A stretch of DNA of 64,000 nucleotides from positions 14,810,809-14,874,808 of the forward strand of contig NW_022145612.1 in assembly GCF_000002235.5 (NCBI RefSeq). Reading direction: 5' to 3'. Under the pieces are notes generated by a model. The model was not told the DNA's origin, made no database searches, and saw nothing but the letters and a program-made list of their open reading frames with translations. Position numbers and translations under genes: made by a program. This document shows, piece by piece, positions 62,872 to 64,000 of the stretch (position 1 is its first letter; every line of letters begins with the position of its first letter). This DNA comes from Strongylocentrotus purpuratus. Taxonomy: Eukaryota > Echinodermata > Echinoidea > Camarodonta > Strongylocentrotidae.

Positions 62872-62946
62872 TCTGTTTGATCCCAGAAGGACGTTAGCTC
62901 CTATAAGTTAACACAGAGTTAATGCCCTTATGGTTCTGAACAGACG
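62872..62946. repeat. GCCAGAAGG palindrome, copy 9
   Basis: tctgtttgatcccagaagga and cccttatggttctgaacaga form the arms with inner gttaac / gagttaat motifs. The outer TCTGTT / AACAGA pair is intact. Confidence 0.65.
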
Positions 62947-63424
62947 GATACTTTGTTTCCAATGTCATGCCAATGGTGACACCTTTACTACAGGATAGAT
63001 TGTCATCATATCAGTTTTGCAGATATGTCCTTGAAAGTGACAGAAGGTGTAGAGGCTTCCAGCAATGACTGAATTTTGTTGTGAAGTATGGGGGAATTGG
63101 AACACGTCTTGGGGTAAATCTCCATTTAGCGGCTGTACACCATCTTGACAAATTCTAAAACAAGAGAGAAAGAAGAAGAATTTATACATTAGAAAACAAG
63201 GTAATAGTCAGTCACATTGTGTCTTGCCCAACTCTGACCAAGTACATGAATGTTACCAAAGAGCATCCCTGACCCAAGTTTAGTTGCTCTTGAGGGTAAA
63301 ATTTTATTTTTTTAAAACCTTAAATGATCTTTGACCTTAGGACATGACCTACAACAGCATTCGAACATGAGGCCCCCCTGAATACATCCCCGACCAAAGT
63401 TTGGTCACAATAAATGAATGGATA

Positions 63425-63500
63425 ACTGAGCACTGAGCGCCAGGAGGGTCAAATCTGACTGACATGAGCGCTATACAAGAACCCACTATTATTATAAAAA
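63425..63500 (+). mobile_element. SINE 3'-tail fragment, plus orientation
   Basis: catgagcgctatacaagaac followed by ccactattattat matches the tail type of the 26.3 kb SINE. No tRNA-like head is nearby. Confidence 0.6.
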
Positions 63501-63580
63501 AAAGCATGCCTCACTTGCATGTGCCCAACTTTTGGAAGAATGGAGTTGCTTTTATCATGTGCGAATGCATTCTTAGCAGC

Positions 63581-64000
63581 GCTCAAAATACACGGGGGCG
63601 GTGGGCGATTCGCCCCCGTGAGCTACAAAATCGCCCCCCCCCATCGGGTTGCTCACGGGGGTGATTGCAAAATTAAAATCGCCCCGGTGGAATTATAAAA
63701 TAAAGATAATCTTTTCTGTTATAACTTTAACACAATATTGATTTCAATTTTCAAACCTTAAACCAATGAAATGGAACTAAGATTAGCATGCAAGATTTCT
63801 CGTTTTATGAGTAGGCCTATTATTACCAATTCAGCTCGCAGTGCAGTGCCGCCGTCAGCAGTGGTTATAGGCCTACTGCGCCGTTAGTAGCGGTGCGTGT
63901 GCACGCTGCCGCGCAATGTCTGCTGGAGCTGGAGGCGATCGGGCAAGGGCAGAAACATGGTCATGGCCTCCCACCCCGGCCCCCTTGAGCTGCCAAGTGA
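63581..64000. mobile_element. Partial element or GC-rich repeat running off the window
   Basis: CGCTCAAAATACACGGGGGC at about 63583-63602 resembles the inverted right end of the 7.7 kb element (AAAAAATACACGGGGGC). It continues with repeated cgcccccgtgagc and cacgggggtga inverted blocks. The right end was not found before base 64000, so size and family are open. The last ~170 bases are GC-rich (gccgccgtcagcag, ctgcgccgttag) and could be element or a separate island. Confidence 0.4.

Larger units (their letters stand above)
60061..63580. other. Upstream region without a supported gene
   Basis: It includes a hairpin cagacgtccgc / gcggatgtctg at 60081-60117, a SINE-tail fragment (60184-60270), pyrimidine-rich DNA at about 60715-60940, an A23 run (61458-61480), a 14-C run (61577-61590), one palindrome copy (62872-62946) and a second SINE-tail fragment (63425-63500). 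Confidence 0.4.

Noticed and set aside
62965-63189. 74-codon minus-strand frame preceded by a good acceptor (cttgttttag)
   Set aside because: It could be the end of an upstream gene, but there is no donor, domain or polyadenylation signal to support it.
1-64000. Retroviral, LTR, Polinton or LINE copies
   Set aside because: No reverse transcriptase, integrase, capsid or long direct terminal repeats were seen anywhere in the window.

Overview
The window looks like intron-rich, AT-rich genomic DNA from a marine deuterostome. An echinoderm such as a sea urchin is my best guess. This is inference from the dense short-palindrome and MITE content, frequent poly-C/poly-G tracts and CT/GA microsatellites, a tRNA-derived SINE with an ATT-repeat tail, very long introns and the lack of bacterial gene packing. 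No species-diagnostic gene was recognised. No retrovirus, LTR element, Polinton or LINE coding region was seen.

One protein-coding gene dominates and runs right to left on the minus strand. A huge coding exon (4585-705, about 1,293 codons) and a smaller upstream coding exon (34112-33665, 149 codons plus one base) are separated by an intron of about 29 kb. Their splice sites agree in phase: the upstream exon ends ...RRC plus one base, and the downstream exon supplies the other two bases of an Asp codon and continues PFASPDDQP. The product so far is about 1,443 residues. It is very acidic and disordered, carries degenerate ~30-residue repeats, and ends in a Lys/Pro/Ser/Ala-rich basic region with many KTP/KSP/TP sites. 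This is the layout of the projection domain plus proline-rich region of MAP2/MAP4/tau microtubule-associated proteins. The exon stops at a good donor before any microtubule-binding repeat, so those repeats, if present, lie left of the window and the family call stays tentative.

Upstream of the coding exons are two candidate first-exon regions on the minus strand, each ending in a strong donor: 45128 (CAG then GTGAGTG) and 59299 (AAG then GTAAGTC). Both lie in CpG-richer islands (about 45.1-45.85 kb and 59.3-60.06 kb). The 34 kb coding exon has its own acceptor at about 34218. The gene may therefore use alternative promoters. An open frame in the 45 kb exon is phase-compatible both with skipping straight to the big exon and with forming an upstream ORF that overlaps the main start codon.

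The remaining ~55 kb is intronic or upstream DNA full of non-autonomous mobile elements. There are four hAT-like elements with 8-bp target duplications and interiors of degenerate G4-5/C4-5 repeats (7.7, 49.3, 51.2 and 54.0 kb). There is a GG-ended MITE with an 8-bp duplication (40.7 kb), a nearly perfect foldback MITE in a TA target (54.8 kb), and a 12-bp-TIR element whose ~157-bp tandem units carry consensus nuclear-receptor DR1 sites (36.0-37.0 kb). There is also a MITE with repeated GATAAACGC motifs (21.0 kb), a tRNA-derived SINE (26.3 kb) and SINE tail fragments. Across the whole window is a dispersed family of ~40-80 bp palindromes built on GAGCCAGAAGG...CCTTCTGGCTC, with about eleven loci including three back to back at 39.7-39.95 kb. 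The palindrome family and the repeat-filled hAT-like elements are the parts most likely to be poorly described.
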